Counted from the stretch's first letter, positions 1 through 6,840 are shown. The stretch is DNA of 8,950 nucleotides from JANYIP01 sp031394045 (GCA_031394045.1 JANMWN010000220.1:1-8950), one strand, 5' to 3'. The notes: generated by a model from the letters alone, not told the origin. Numbers and translations are program-made.

Positions 1-267
1 CGCGGGGTGGACGACGTGCTGATCGGGCACAAGGAGCGGTACCTGCGCGGGCGTACGACGGCCGAGATGGCCACGATCTATCGAGCCGGCGCTGCCGAGG
101 TGGGGGTCGACGACCTCGACGAGCAGCCGACCGAGCTCAGCGGGCTGCGTACGCTCCTGGGCCGCTCGTCGCCTGGCGACGTGGTGGCCGTCATGTGCCA
201 TGCCGAGCGCGAGGAGATCTACGCCTGGCTGGCCAAGGCCGGCGCCCTCCCCACCACCCCCCGCTAG
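1..267 (+). CDS. Mur ligase family protein, C-terminal fragment (5' end outside window)
   Basis: Only the last 88 codons are present, in frame from base 1; the gene starts upstream of the window. The visible part resembles the C-terminal (third) domain of Mur-type ATP-dependent amide ligases and in particular the end of the adjacent CphA. Both share a basic-rich LRGR segment (here about 28 codons after the edge counting from an IGHKERY run; in CphA residues 835-838) and a later PGD-hydrophobic stretch followed by a helix (PGDVVAVM here, PGDIVVIC at CphA 883-890). From memory, actinobacterial cphA genes often have a separate Mur-ligase-like protein as neighbour; I infer that this is one, but the catalytic P-loop would lie upstream and cannot be seen. 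Its TAG stop overlaps the TAG stop of cphA in the palindrome CTAG at 264-267, so the two genes converge with no spacer. Another Mur-type ligase is possible. Confidence 0.7.
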   Translation, partial: RGVDDVLIGHKERYLRGRTTAEMATIYRAGAAEVGVDDLDEQPTELSGLRTLLGRSSPGDVVAVMCHAEREEIYAWLAKAGALPTTPR

Positions 268-3044
268 TCGCCGGCGTAGTCGGGGTCGGTGACCTTGTCG
301 TAGCCGTGCGCCCCTGCCTGGGCGACCTTGGACATCGACTCGAGCTCAGCCAGGACCGCGGCGTGCTTGTCGGCGCAGATCACCACGATGTCGCCGGGGT
401 TGGCCCAGGCCAGCGCGGCACGTACCGACTCGATCTCCGAAAGCACCGTGTCGACGGTCCGGCAGCGCACCCCCTCGGCCATGCCCTCGCGTACGCCGTC
501 GACGACGAGTGCGGCGATGCCGCCACGCTCGCGCCCACGGAGCTGGTGGTCCTCCCGGACGATGATGGCGTCGAAGTGCTCCGAGGCGACCTTGCCGAGC
601 TCCTTGATGTCCTGGTCGCGACGGTCGCCCGCTGCCGCGACGACGGCCAGGCACCGGTGCCGCATCACATCGGGCCCGACCTCGTCGCGGTCGGCCATCA
701 TCCGGTCGACGAAGTCGCCCATCGCCCGCATCCCGTGGGGGTTGTGGCAGTAGTCGACGAACACGGTGACGCCGCCGACCACGACCTCGTTGAGCCGCCC
801 CGGCGACAGGTAGTAGGACGTCGTGAACGTACGCAGCCCCTGCCGGATGTCATGCAGCGGAGCACCGGCCGCAAACGCCGCGCCGGCCGCGGCCATCGCG
901 TTGGCGACGTTGAAGCGGGCCCGGCCGCCGAAGGTCGACGGCAGCAGGTGCGTCCAGGCGAGCTGCATGCGCCGGCGCCCGTGCCGGATCACGATCATCT
1001 CGCCGAGGTCGCCGCGTTCGAGGACGACGGCCCGCCCCCCGCGGCGGCAGTACGTGTCGATCATCTCCATCGTCTCGCTGCCCTCCTCGGCGAGCGAGAA
1101 CCACACCACCTGCCCGGTCGGTGCCTTGCGGCGCATGTCGCGTACGAGGGGGTCGTCGGCGTTGAGCACGGCGAAGCCGTCCCGCGGCACGGCCTCGACG
1201 ACGACGGACTTGACCTCCGCGAGCTGCTCGAGGGTGTCGATGCCGCGCAGGCCGAGGTGGTCAGCCGCCACGTTGACCACGACTGCGACGTCGCAACGGT
1301 CGAAGCCGAGCCCCTCGCGCAAGATCCCGCCCCGGGCCACCTCGAAGACGGCGAAGTCGACGCGTGGGTTCTGGATCACCATCCGGGCCGACTTGGGCCC
1401 GGACGCGTCGGCCCGGATGACCAGCCGCTCGTCGATCACGATGCCGTCGGTGGAGGTCATTCCGACCTTGCGGCCGAGACCCTTGAAGATGTGCGCGACC
1501 ATCCGGCACGTGGTCGTCTTGCCGTTGGTGCCCGTGATGGCCACGACGGGGATCCGGCTCGGTGCCCCGGGCGGGAACAGCAGGTCCACCACCGGCTTGG
1601 CGACGTACTGCGGCTCGCCCACGGTCGGGTGGGTGTGCATGCGGAACCCAGGGGCCGCGTTCACCTCGCAGATGGCGCCGCCGGCCTCGCGTACGGGCAG
1701 CGAGATGTCAGGGCAGATGAAGTCGATGCCGGCGACGTCCAGCCCGACCACCCGGGCGGCCTCCTCGGCGATGTCGACGTTGTCGGGATGGGCCTCGAAG
1801 GTACGGTCGATCGAGATGCCGCCGGTCGACATGTTGCCGGTGAGGGCGAGCTTCACCGTGAGGTCCTTGGCCGGAACGTCGTCCATGCCGAGCCCCTGCT
1901 CGACGACCAGCTCGATGGCCTTGTCGTCCACGGCGATCCGGGTGAGGACCTTCTCGTGGCCGACGCCGCGCCGAGGGTCCGAGTTGGTCTCGTCGACCAG
2001 CTCGCGGACCGTGTGGACACCGTCACCGATGACGTGGGCCGGCACCCGCTCGGCGATGGCCACCATCCGACCGCCGACCACCAGGACCCGATAGTCCTTG
2101 CCCACCACGTGGTTCTCGACGATCACCCAGCCGCGCTTGGACTGCCCGACGGCGATCGGGAACGCGGCCCGCAGCTCCTCGTCGCTGCGCAGGTCGAGGC
2201 AGACGCCACGGCCGTGATTGCCGTCCAGCGGCTTGACGACGACCGGGTAGCCGATCCGCCGGCCGATCTCGACCGCGCGGTCCTCGCTGCGTACGGCCTC
2301 GGAGCGCGGCACGGGCAGGCCAGCGGCGGCCAGCAGCTTGGTCGTCAGCTCCTTGTCGCCGGCGACGTCCACGGCCAGCGCCGAGGTCTGCGACGTCATC
2401 GTCGCCCGGATCCGCTTCTGATGGACGCCGTGCCCCAGCTGGACGAGCGAGTACTCGTTCAGCCGGATCCAGGGGATGTCCCGCGACACCGCCTCGTCCA
2501 GGATCGCCTGCGTGGACGGTCCGAACGCGGTGCGCTCGGCCTGCAGGAGGAAGGCCTCGATCTCGGCCTCGAAGTCCAGCTCGGGATCGGTACGGACGAG
2601 GTGGTTGACCAGGCGGACCGCGAGCTTGGCAGCCGCGACGCCGACCCGCTCGTCGCCGAAGCCGAAGATGACGTTGTAGCGCCCCGCCTGTCCGGGGACC
2701 TGGCGGGTCTTGCCCCGTCGGATGTCGAACCCGGCCTCCTGCTGCAGCTGGAGCGCAACGTGCTCGGTCACGTGGCCGAGCCAGGTGCCCTCGCGCAGCC
2801 GCTCCCCGAACCCACCCTTGCGCCCGCGCGAGCAGGAGTGCTCCGACAGGCCTGGTAGTAGCCCGAGCAGGCCGTCGACGAAGCCCGGGATCGTGTCGGT
2901 CGGGTGGTCCTCCAGAGAACCCAGGTCGACGAGCAGGTGGATCGCCGGCTCGTACGACCACACGTTGGGGCCCCGGTAGACCCGGGTCTCGACGATCGTG
3001 AGGTCAGGCTCGGCCGGTCCGCCAGGTGCGGCGTGATCGCTCAT
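264..3044 (-). CDS. cphA: Cyanophycin synthetase CphA
   Basis: This 926-residue enzyme joins Asp into a backbone and adds Arg to each side chain, using ATP, to make cyanophycin granules in the cytoplasm. Three regions are visible. The N-terminal domain (about 15-175) has the family motifs SEHSCSRG (67-74) and HVTEH (91-95). An ATP-grasp domain (about 210-490) has KPLDGNHGRGV (271-281), and its metal ligands are probably D441, E460 and N462 in EVNAAPGFRMH. A Mur-ligase domain (about 498-905) has the P-loop GTNGKTTT (505-512) and the ADHLG motif (594-598). In cyanobacterial CphA the ATP-grasp half adds Asp, the Mur half adds Arg, and the N domain trims polymer into primers; all three parts look intact here. 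Length is near or slightly above the family norm of about 870-900. The ATG start overlaps the cphB stop (ATGA, 3041-3044) and has a strong Shine-Dalgarno inside cphB. No frameshift or missing motif was seen. Confidence 0.95.
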   Translation of the reverse strand: MSDHAAPGGPAEPDLTIVETRVYRGPNVWSYEPAIHLLVDLGSLEDHPTDTIPGFVDGLLGLLPGLSEHSCSRGRKGGFGERLREGTWLGHVTEHVALQLQQEAGFDIRRGKTRQVPGQAGRYNVIFGFGDERVGVAAAKLAVRLVNHLVRTDPELDFEAEIEAFLLQAERTAFGPSTQAILDEAVSRDIPWIRLNEYSLVQLGHGVHQKRIRATMTSQTSALAVDVAGDKELTTKLLAAAGLPVPRSEAVRSEDRAVEIGRRIGYPVVVKPLDGNHGRGVCLDLRSDEELRAAFPIAVGQSKRGWVIVENHVVGKDYRVLVVGGRMVAIAERVPAHVIGDGVHTVRELVDETNSDPRRGVGHEKVLTRIAVDDKAIELVVEQGLGMDDVPAKDLTVKLALTGNMSTGGISIDRTFEAHPDNVDIAEEAARVVGLDVAGIDFICPDISLPVREAGGAICEVNAAPGFRMHTHPTVGEPQYVAKPVVDLLFPPGAPSRIPVVAITGTNGKTTTCRMVAHIFKGLGRKVGMTSTDGIVIDERLVIRADASGPKSARMVIQNPRVDFAVFEVARGGILREGLGFDRCDVAVVVNVAADHLGLRGIDTLEQLAEVKSVVVEAVPRDGFAVLNADDPLVRDMRRKAPTGQVVWFSLAEEGSETMEMIDTYCRRGGRAVVLERGDLGEMIVIRHGRRRMQLAWTHLLPSTFGGRARFNVANAMAAAGAAFAAGAPLHDIRQGLRTFTTSYYLSPGRLNEVVVGGVTVFVDYCHNPHGMRAMGDFVDRMMADRDEVGPDVMRHRCLAVVAAAGDRRDQDIKELGKVASEHFDAIIVREDHQLRGRERGGIAALVVDGVREGMAEGVRCRTVDTVLSEIESVRAALAWANPGDIVVICADKHAAVLAELESMSKVAQAGAHGYDKVTDPDYAGD

Positions 3045-4102
3045 TCGTCGTCGTCCTCCCCAGATCGACGGCGCTGCCGCCGCCGCGCGTTGCGCTGGAC
3101 GATCGCGTCGTCAGCGCCTTCGGCCGCGACCCGGCGGGCCACCGAGCTGGCGACAGCGGCTCCAGCCGACCCGGCAGCAGGGTCCGGCTCGTCCACGATG
3201 CCGGCCGATCCGGGCAGCGGCGTGAGCGCCAGATCGGTGCCCGTACGGTCGCCGAAGTCGATCAGCCGGGCCGAGGCGAGGTCGAAGCGGGACCCCGCGG
3301 GCAACGCGTGGACGACTGCGCCGGAGACCAGAAGCGGTGAGGTCCTGGTGGCGACCGCGGCGTTGGTCAGAGCGGTCCGCCCGTCGACGACGAACACCGA
3401 TCCGCGTCCGACGACCTCGAGGAAGCGCCCCCCGGAGATCACCGCCGCTGTGTCCTCGTCGATGCCGAGACCGAGCAGGCTCGGGTTCTGGGCGACCAGC
3501 GAGAGCAGTCGACCGTACCGGTTGCGCTGGTCGAAGTGCTGGTCGACGACGACCCCCGGCAGCAGGCCCAGGCCGCGGGCCAGCTGCGAGATGCGGTTCT
3601 TGGGCGTCGAGCCCGAGGCGCCGAACGCAACCATGTGCTCGCTGACCACGCTTGCACCTGCCGACGTCCCACCGACGATGGCGCCCCGGCGGTAGGCCTG
3701 CACGATGGCGTCGCCGAACGCGGTGCCCGTGATCACGGACGACAGCTTGAGCTGGTTGCCCCCAGTCATGAAGACCGCGGTCGCCGACTCGACGGCGGCG
3801 GCGGCTTCGGGCCGGTCCGCCTCCTCCCGGGTCTCGGGGCGTACCGAGACGACGTCGACCACGCCGAGGCGCCGGAAGACCGTGTCGTACAGCTTGGTGA
3901 TCTCGTCGCCCAGGGCCGAGGCGGTGGCACAGACCACGACCCTTGCCTCCTCGCCCCCCGCCAGCTCGGCGAAGCGGCGCAGGACGGGCTTGCGGCCGAG
4001 CTTCTCCTCGGCCCCTCCGATCACGACGAGGGTCCCCGCCGGTACGGCCGTCAGGAGCGGGGCGGCGATGTCGTCTCGAGGCGTCGGCGTACGTGAAGGC
4101 AC
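3041..4102 (-). CDS. cphB: Cyanophycinase CphB (serine exopeptidase, S51 family)
   Basis: Cyanophycinase cuts cyanophycin from its end into beta-Asp-Arg dipeptides, in the cytoplasm. With the GTG start at 4102 the protein has 353 residues. Family motifs are IGGAEEKLGRK (28-38), GGNQ (114-117), the nucleophile elbow GGTSAGA with Ser147 (144-150), DQHF with His189 (187-190) and GIDEDTAAVI (213-222). I chose 4102 because conserved sequence begins about residue 22 and a TAnnnT box lies six bases upstream; the open frame runs 119 codons further but that part crosses the spacer and the opposite gene and looks non-coding. Core cyanophycinases are about 270 residues, so the segment from about 285 to 353 is an extension: Ala/Pro-rich, then a basic run (RNARRRQRRR, 338-347) and an acidic end. 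It is the first gene of a two-gene operon with cphA. Confidence 0.93.
   Translation of the reverse strand: MPSRTPTPRDDIAAPLLTAVPAGTLVVIGGAEEKLGRKPVLRRFAELAGGEEARVVVCATASALGDEITKLYDTVFRRLGVVDVVSVRPETREEADRPEAAAAVESATAVFMTGGNQLKLSSVITGTAFGDAIVQAYRRGAIVGGTSAGASVVSEHMVAFGASGSTPKNRISQLARGLGLLPGVVVDQHFDQRNRYGRLLSLVAQNPSLLGLGIDEDTAAVISGGRFLEVVGRGSVFVVDGRTALTNAAVATRTSPLLVSGAVVHALPAGSRFDLASARLIDFGDRTGTDLALTPLPGSAGIVDEPDPAAGSAGAAVASSVARRVAAEGADDAIVQRNARRRQRRRSGEDDDE
3055..3061 (-). promoter_or_regulatory. Ribosome binding site of cphA inside the cphB 3' end
   Basis: On the minus strand the sequence GGGGAGG lies 10 bases before the cphA ATG. It falls within the last codons of cphB, which encode the acidic C-terminal tail Gly-Glu-Asp-Asp-Asp-Glu. 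Together with the ATGA overlap it supports the chosen cphA start and coupled translation of cphB and cphA. Confidence 0.7.
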
Positions 4103-4108
4103 CGCCGC

Positions 4109-4114
4109 AGCGTA
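4109..4114 (-). promoter_or_regulatory. Putative -10 box of the cphB-cphA operon (leaderless type)
   Basis: The minus strand reads TACGCT, then six bases (GCGGCG), then the cphB GTG. This fits the TAnnnT -10 of actinobacterial sigma factors with transcription starting at the start codon itself; no Shine-Dalgarno is present. No clear -35 is seen. Caution: GTACG is common in this genome, so TACGnT boxes can arise by chance. Confidence 0.45.
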
Positions 4115-4171
4115 CGGCGCTGGGCGCGACCCGCGCTGGCGACCCGCTGCCCTAATCGGCCGGAGGTTGGC

Positions 4172-4318
4172 ATGATGGCCCCGTGCTCCCACTCCAGTCG
4201 TCAGACGACCCGGCCCATGAACGCAGCACGCGCGGCCGCCGAGGCCAGGGTCGCGTGTGAAGCGACGCCTCGTGGTCCTGCGCCACGCCAAGTCGGACTG
4301 GCCCGCTGGGGTCGCTGA
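4172..4318 (+). CDS. Possible small ORF upstream of and overlapping sixA
   Basis: A good Shine-Dalgarno, GGAGG at 4162-4166, lies 5 bases before ATG 4172 (8 before a second ATG at 4175). It opens a 48-residue frame that runs out of phase into sixA and stops at TGA 4316-4318. The predicted peptide is Arg- and Ala-rich with no recognised motif. It could be a regulatory leader ORF, or a chance open frame in GC-rich DNA next to a real ribosome-binding-like sequence. A second candidate in another frame begins at 4183. Confidence 0.2.
   Translation: MMAPCSHSSRQTTRPMNAARAAAEARVACEATPRGPAPRQVGLARWGR
4183..4260 (+). CDS. Possible 25-codon leader ORF coupled to sixA
   Basis: GTG at 4183 opens a 25-codon frame whose TGA (4258-4260) overlaps the sixA start as GTGA (4257-4260). 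Six bases upstream of the GTG lies CATGAT (4171-4176), four of six matches to TATAAT, so it could be read as a leaderless leader ORF that delivers ribosomes to sixA. The -10 lacks the first T of TAnnnT and the peptide has no recognisable feature, so this is weak. It excludes, or competes with, the 4172 frame. Confidence 0.18.
   Translation: MLPLQSSDDPAHERSTRGRRGQGRV
4247..4250 (+). promoter_or_regulatory. Probable ribosome binding site of sixA
   Basis: AGGG lies 6 bases before GTG 4257. It is short but well spaced and supports this start, which places the conserved LRHAK motif at residues 8-12, as expected for the family. Confidence 0.4.
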
Positions 4319-4763
4319 CCATGACCGACCTCTAGGACGACGCGGCGTACGCGACTCCGCTGCCGCAGGGCGCTGGCTGGTCGAGCACGGTGACCTGCCC
4401 GACGTGGTCTGGTGCTCGACCGCGCGGCGGACCCGCGAGACCTGGGAGCACATCGCCACCGAGCTGCCCCCGGGGTGCGACGTGCACTTCGAGGACCGCG
4501 TCTACGAGGCCGGCGTGGGCGACCTGCTGGATGTGCTGCGCGCCACCCCCAAGAAGACCGGGCGGGTGCTCCTGGTCGGCCACAACCCCGGCGTCCAGGA
4601 CCTCGTGCTGGCGCTGGCGGACCGCTCGTCCGGGGACGCCAAGGCGTTGGCAGAGACCAAGTTCCCGACCTCCGGCCTGGCGGTGCTCGACGTCGAGGGC
4701 GAGTGGGCCGACCTCGGCGGCGGTCATGCCAACCTGGCCACGTTCGTCGTACCCCGAGGCTAG
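4257..4763 (+). CDS. sixA: SixA-type histidine phosphatase
   Basis: This 168-residue protein belongs to the histidine phosphatase (phosphoglycerate mutase-like) superfamily, SixA branch. The catalytic histidine is His10 in the LRHAK motif. Other conserved elements are the DRPLGRRG segment (23-30), STARRTRET (54-62) with phosphate-binding arginines, the second histidine His109 in VGHNPG, and KFPTSGLAVL (135-144), typical of this branch. E. coli SixA removes phosphate from histidine-phosphotransfer domains; the substrate of actinobacterial members is not settled, so the symbol is by family. There is no signal peptide, so it is probably cytoplasmic. It is divergent from cphB across 154 bases and its TAG directly abuts the serB TAG. 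No functional link with serine synthesis or cyanophycin can be shown from this sequence. Confidence 0.88.
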   Translation: MKRRLVVLRHAKSDWPAGVADHDRPLGRRGVRDSAAAGRWLVEHGDLPDVVWCSTARRTRETWEHIATELPPGCDVHFEDRVYEAGVGDLLDVLRATPKKTGRVLLVGHNPGVQDLVLALADRSSGDAKALAETKFPTSGLAVLDVEGEWADLGGGHANLATFVVPRG

Positions 4764-5987
4764 CTAGCGCGGCACGGCAGGCGATCGGGTCGGCGTGCCG
4801 GCCTCGGCGTCGGCCTCCTCGATCTCCTCTCGGCTGATGCCCAGCAGGTACAGGATCGTGTCGAGGTACGGCACGTTGACCGAGGTGTCAGCCGCCTGGC
4901 GCACGACCGGCTTGGCGTTGAAGGCGATGCCGAGCCCGGCTCGACCGAGCATGTCGAGGTCGTTGGCGCCGTCCCCGATGGCCACCGTCTGGCTGATGGG
5001 TACGCCGCTGTCACGGGCGAAGCGTTCGAGGGCCGAAGCCTTGGCCGCGCGGTCGATGACCGGGCCGACCAGCCCACCCGTGAGATGCCCGTCGACGATC
5101 TCAAGGGTGTTGGCCAGCGCGTAGTCCAGCTCGAGGTCGGCAGCCAGGAAGTCCGTGATCTGGCTGAACCCGCCGGAGACGACTGCCACCCGGTACCCAA
5201 GTCGTTTGAGGATGCGCACCAGCGTGCGTGCGCCGGGAGCCAGCCGGACGTTGCTGCGGACCCGGTCGAGGGCCGACTCGGGCAGGCCGGCCAGGAGCGC
5301 GACGCGGGCCCGCAGCGAGGCCTCGAAGTCGAGCTCCCCACGCATGGCGGCCGCGGTGATCGCCTCGACCTCGTCGGCGCATCCGGCCTCGGCCGCGATC
5401 AGCTCGATGACCTCGTCCTGGATCAGGGTGGAGTCGACGTCCATGACCACGAGGCGCTTGGCCCGGCGCTGCAGGCCGCTGCGCTGGACCGCGACGTCGA
5501 CCCGCTGGTGCGCGGCCTCGGCGGCCAGCTCGACGCGCAGCTCGGCCGGGTCAGCGCCGCTCACCTCGAGCTCGATGCTGGTCACCGGGTACGGCGAGAG
5601 CCGGACGATGCGGTCGATGTTGGCACCGCAGGCAGCGATCCGCCCGGCTATGCCTGCGACCGCAGCGGGCAGCAGCGGGTGGCCCAGCAGGGTCACGTGC
5701 ACCCGGCCCAGCCGGCGAGGGTCCACCTCGTCCTCGCCAGGGCTCGTGGTGACTGTCATCCCGAGCCGGTCAGCAGCGGTCCGCGCGGCCGGCTCCGCCT
5801 CGACGGTCTGGCTACCCCCGAGCAGGACCCCGAGGACCAGGGTGCCGCGTACGACGACCTGCTCCATGTCGAGGACCACCACGTCGAAGGCCGAGAGCGC
5901 CTCGAACAGCGTCGAGGTCACACCCGGCCGGTCGGGTCCGGTCAGGGTGATGAGCAGCGTGGCTGCGGCGGGCGTGGGGATCGTCAT
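4764..5987 (-). CDS. serB: Phosphoserine phosphatase SerB with N-terminal ACT domains
   Basis: SerB removes phosphate from L-phosphoserine, the last step of serine synthesis, in the cytoplasm. From ATG 5987 it has 407 residues, close to mycobacterial SerB2 (about 409). The N-terminal half holds two ACT-like modules (about 9-85 and 95-168), starting with ITLTGPDRPGV (13-23); such domains bind amino acids, in this family probably serine feedback. The HAD catalytic domain has DVDST (183-187) with nucleophile Asp183 and acid/base Asp185, SGGF (271-274), Lys316 and GDGAND (338-343). The same frame stays open upstream to 6551, but that part is antisense-like sequence in another frame of the neighbour gene and lacks family similarity, so ATG 5987 is preferred. 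It follows the unknown gene at 6037-6828 by 49 bases and may share its transcript; a possible own -10 is noted separately. Confidence 0.95.
   Translation of the reverse strand: MTIPTPAAATLLITLTGPDRPGVTSTLFEALSAFDVVVLDMEQVVVRGTLVLGVLLGGSQTVEAEPAARTAADRLGMTVTTSPGEDEVDPRRLGRVHVTLLGHPLLPAAVAGIAGRIAACGANIDRIVRLSPYPVTSIELEVSGADPAELRVELAAEAAHQRVDVAVQRSGLQRRAKRLVVMDVDSTLIQDEVIELIAAEAGCADEVEAITAAAMRGELDFEASLRARVALLAGLPESALDRVRSNVRLAPGARTLVRILKRLGYRVAVVSGGFSQITDFLAADLELDYALANTLEIVDGHLTGGLVGPVIDRAAKASALERFARDSGVPISQTVAIGDGANDLDMLGRAGLGIAFNAKPVVRQAADTSVNVPYLDTILYLLGISREEIEEADAEAGTPTRSPAVPR
4770..4800. terminator. Weak hairpin just past the sixA stop
   Basis: CGGCACG (4770-4776) can pair with CGTGCCG (4794-4800) across a 17-base loop. 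It begins 6 bases after the sixA stop but lies inside the serB coding end. There is no T-run, so it is not a classical intrinsic terminator; it may simply reflect the GC-rich codons there. Confidence 0.15.
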
Positions 5988-5996
5988 CGCCCGAGA

Positions 5997-6002
5997 ACCG
6001 TA
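5997..6002 (-). promoter_or_regulatory. Possible -10 box for serB
   Basis: The minus strand reads TACGGT, then nine bases, then the serB ATG. No Shine-Dalgarno is visible before the ATG. Transcription from here would give a leader of only zero to a few bases. The box lies in the 49-base gap after the preceding gene, and TACGGT is a chance-prone word in this genome. Confidence 0.3.
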
Positions 6003-6036
6003 CCGATGCCGGGGTCGCGGCCCGGCGTCCGGGTGC

Positions 6037-6828
6037 TCAGGGTGACGGCGCGAGGCCCGGCTCGAGCACGGCGTTGTACGCGGCCATCTCGGCATAGCGG
6101 GCGGCCCGGTCCAGCGGCACCAGCGCAGCCGTCCGCGCGGCCGACTCGCCGGCGGTGACGGCAGCGCCGTCCCCCCTGCCGGCCAGCTCGACGATGGCCC
6201 GCAGGCGACGGGCCCGGGCCAGCACCTCGTGGGCGCGGTTGGGGTAGCCCGGTGCCAGGCCGTCCCCGTCGAGCCGGCCACGGCGGAGCAGGTCGACCGC
6301 CTCGGCGCTGTCGGGGTCCCATCGGGCCAGGTCGAGGTCGGCGAGCAGGTCGGTGGCCTCGCGCAGCGCGACGGCCAGGTCACGGTCGGCCTCGGCCAGC
6401 GTCGGCAGTGCTGGCAGCGCTGGCAGTGGGCCGAGGCTGAGCTCCGGACGTGGGGGCGCCGGGTAGGCCGTCCACAGGACCGAGCCGCCGTCCTGCCCGG
6501 GGACCAGTCCGAAGACGCCCTCAGCGCGAGGGGGCAGCAGGACGGCCTCACCGGCCTCGAGCGCGGCAGTGGTCATGGCGCTCGCACCGGCCAGCCCGAC
6601 GGGGTCGCCGTAGACCGGGAGCACCAGGCGTACGGCCGGCACGGCGTACGCGGACAGCCGCGCGAGGACGACCGGCAACGTCTGGCGATCGCCCTCGGGG
6701 AGCCCGTCGACCAGGTGCAGCGCGTCGTTGCCCGCGATCCTGGCGGCGGCGAGGTCGGGGCTGACCTGGCCACCGAGGACGGCGTTGGCCCACGCGACGA
6801 AGCGCGCGGAGCGGGCTGTCTCTGGCAC
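6037..6828 (-). CDS. Uncharacterised protein upstream of serB
   Basis: I do not recognise this 263-residue protein. It has no signal peptide, clear membrane segment or catalytic motif. What is visible: an N-terminal SARFVAWANAVLGG segment (7-20), a hydrophobic strand-rich region with LPVVLARLSAYAVPAVRLVL (51-70) and GDPVGLAG (74-81), an LPALPALP low-complexity linker (135-142), then a helical, acidic-basic C-terminal half containing LVPLDRAARYAEMAAYNAVLE (236-256). It is probably a soluble alpha/beta protein. GTG 6828 is chosen because a TAnnnT box lies exactly six bases upstream and the open frame beyond it runs antisense through the ABC gene. It lies upstream of serB in the same direction with a 49-base gap, so the two may be co-transcribed; it is divergent from the ABC ATPase. 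From memory this kind of gene sits near serB in other actinobacteria, but I cannot verify it. Confidence 0.75.
   Translation of the reverse strand: MPETARSARFVAWANAVLGGQVSPDLAAARIAGNDALHLVDGLPEGDRQTLPVVLARLSAYAVPAVRLVLPVYGDPVGLAGASAMTTAALEAGEAVLLPPRAEGVFGLVPGQDGGSVLWTAYPAPPRPELSLGPLPALPALPTLAEADRDLAVALREATDLLADLDLARWDPDSAEAVDLLRRGRLDGDGLAPGYPNRAHEVLARARRLRAIVELAGRGDGAAVTAGESAARTAALVPLDRAARYAEMAAYNAVLEPGLAPSP
6402..6428. repeat. Three tandem 9-base units encoding Leu-Pro-Ala
   Basis: Units 6402-6410, 6411-6419 and 6420-6428 read on the plus strand as variants of CTGGCAGTG. On the minus strand they encode the LPALPALP linker of the unknown protein between its two halves. Being in multiples of three bases, copy number could vary without shifting the frame. 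Confidence 0.6.
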
Positions 6829-6834
6829 CCGCCA

Positions 6835-6840
6835 ACTGTA
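6835..6840 (-). promoter_or_regulatory. Putative -10 box of the 6037-6828 gene (leaderless type)
   Basis: The minus strand reads TACAGT, six bases, then the GTG start at 6828. This word is not part of the common GTACG context, so it is better support than the cphB box. No obvious -35 hexamer lies 16-18 bases upstream in the GC-rich spacer. Confidence 0.55.

Noticed and set aside
195..2858. An 887-codon open frame on the plus strand, opposite cphA
   Set aside because: It is antisense to the well-supported cphA. Its product is full of Asp, His, Val and Arg with no known domain, as expected from reading GC-rich codons backwards.
4103..4459. Upstream 119-codon extension of the cphB frame
   Set aside because: It crosses the divergent spacer and the 5' end of sixA, has Arg/Ser/Thr-rich sequence without family similarity, and a promoter-like box and GTG give a start at 4102.
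5988..6551. Upstream extension of the serB frame to a 595-residue protein
   Set aside because: The added part overlaps the 6037-6828 gene in another frame and is Pro/Arg/Ser-rich. The 407-residue form matches the length of mycobacterial SerB.
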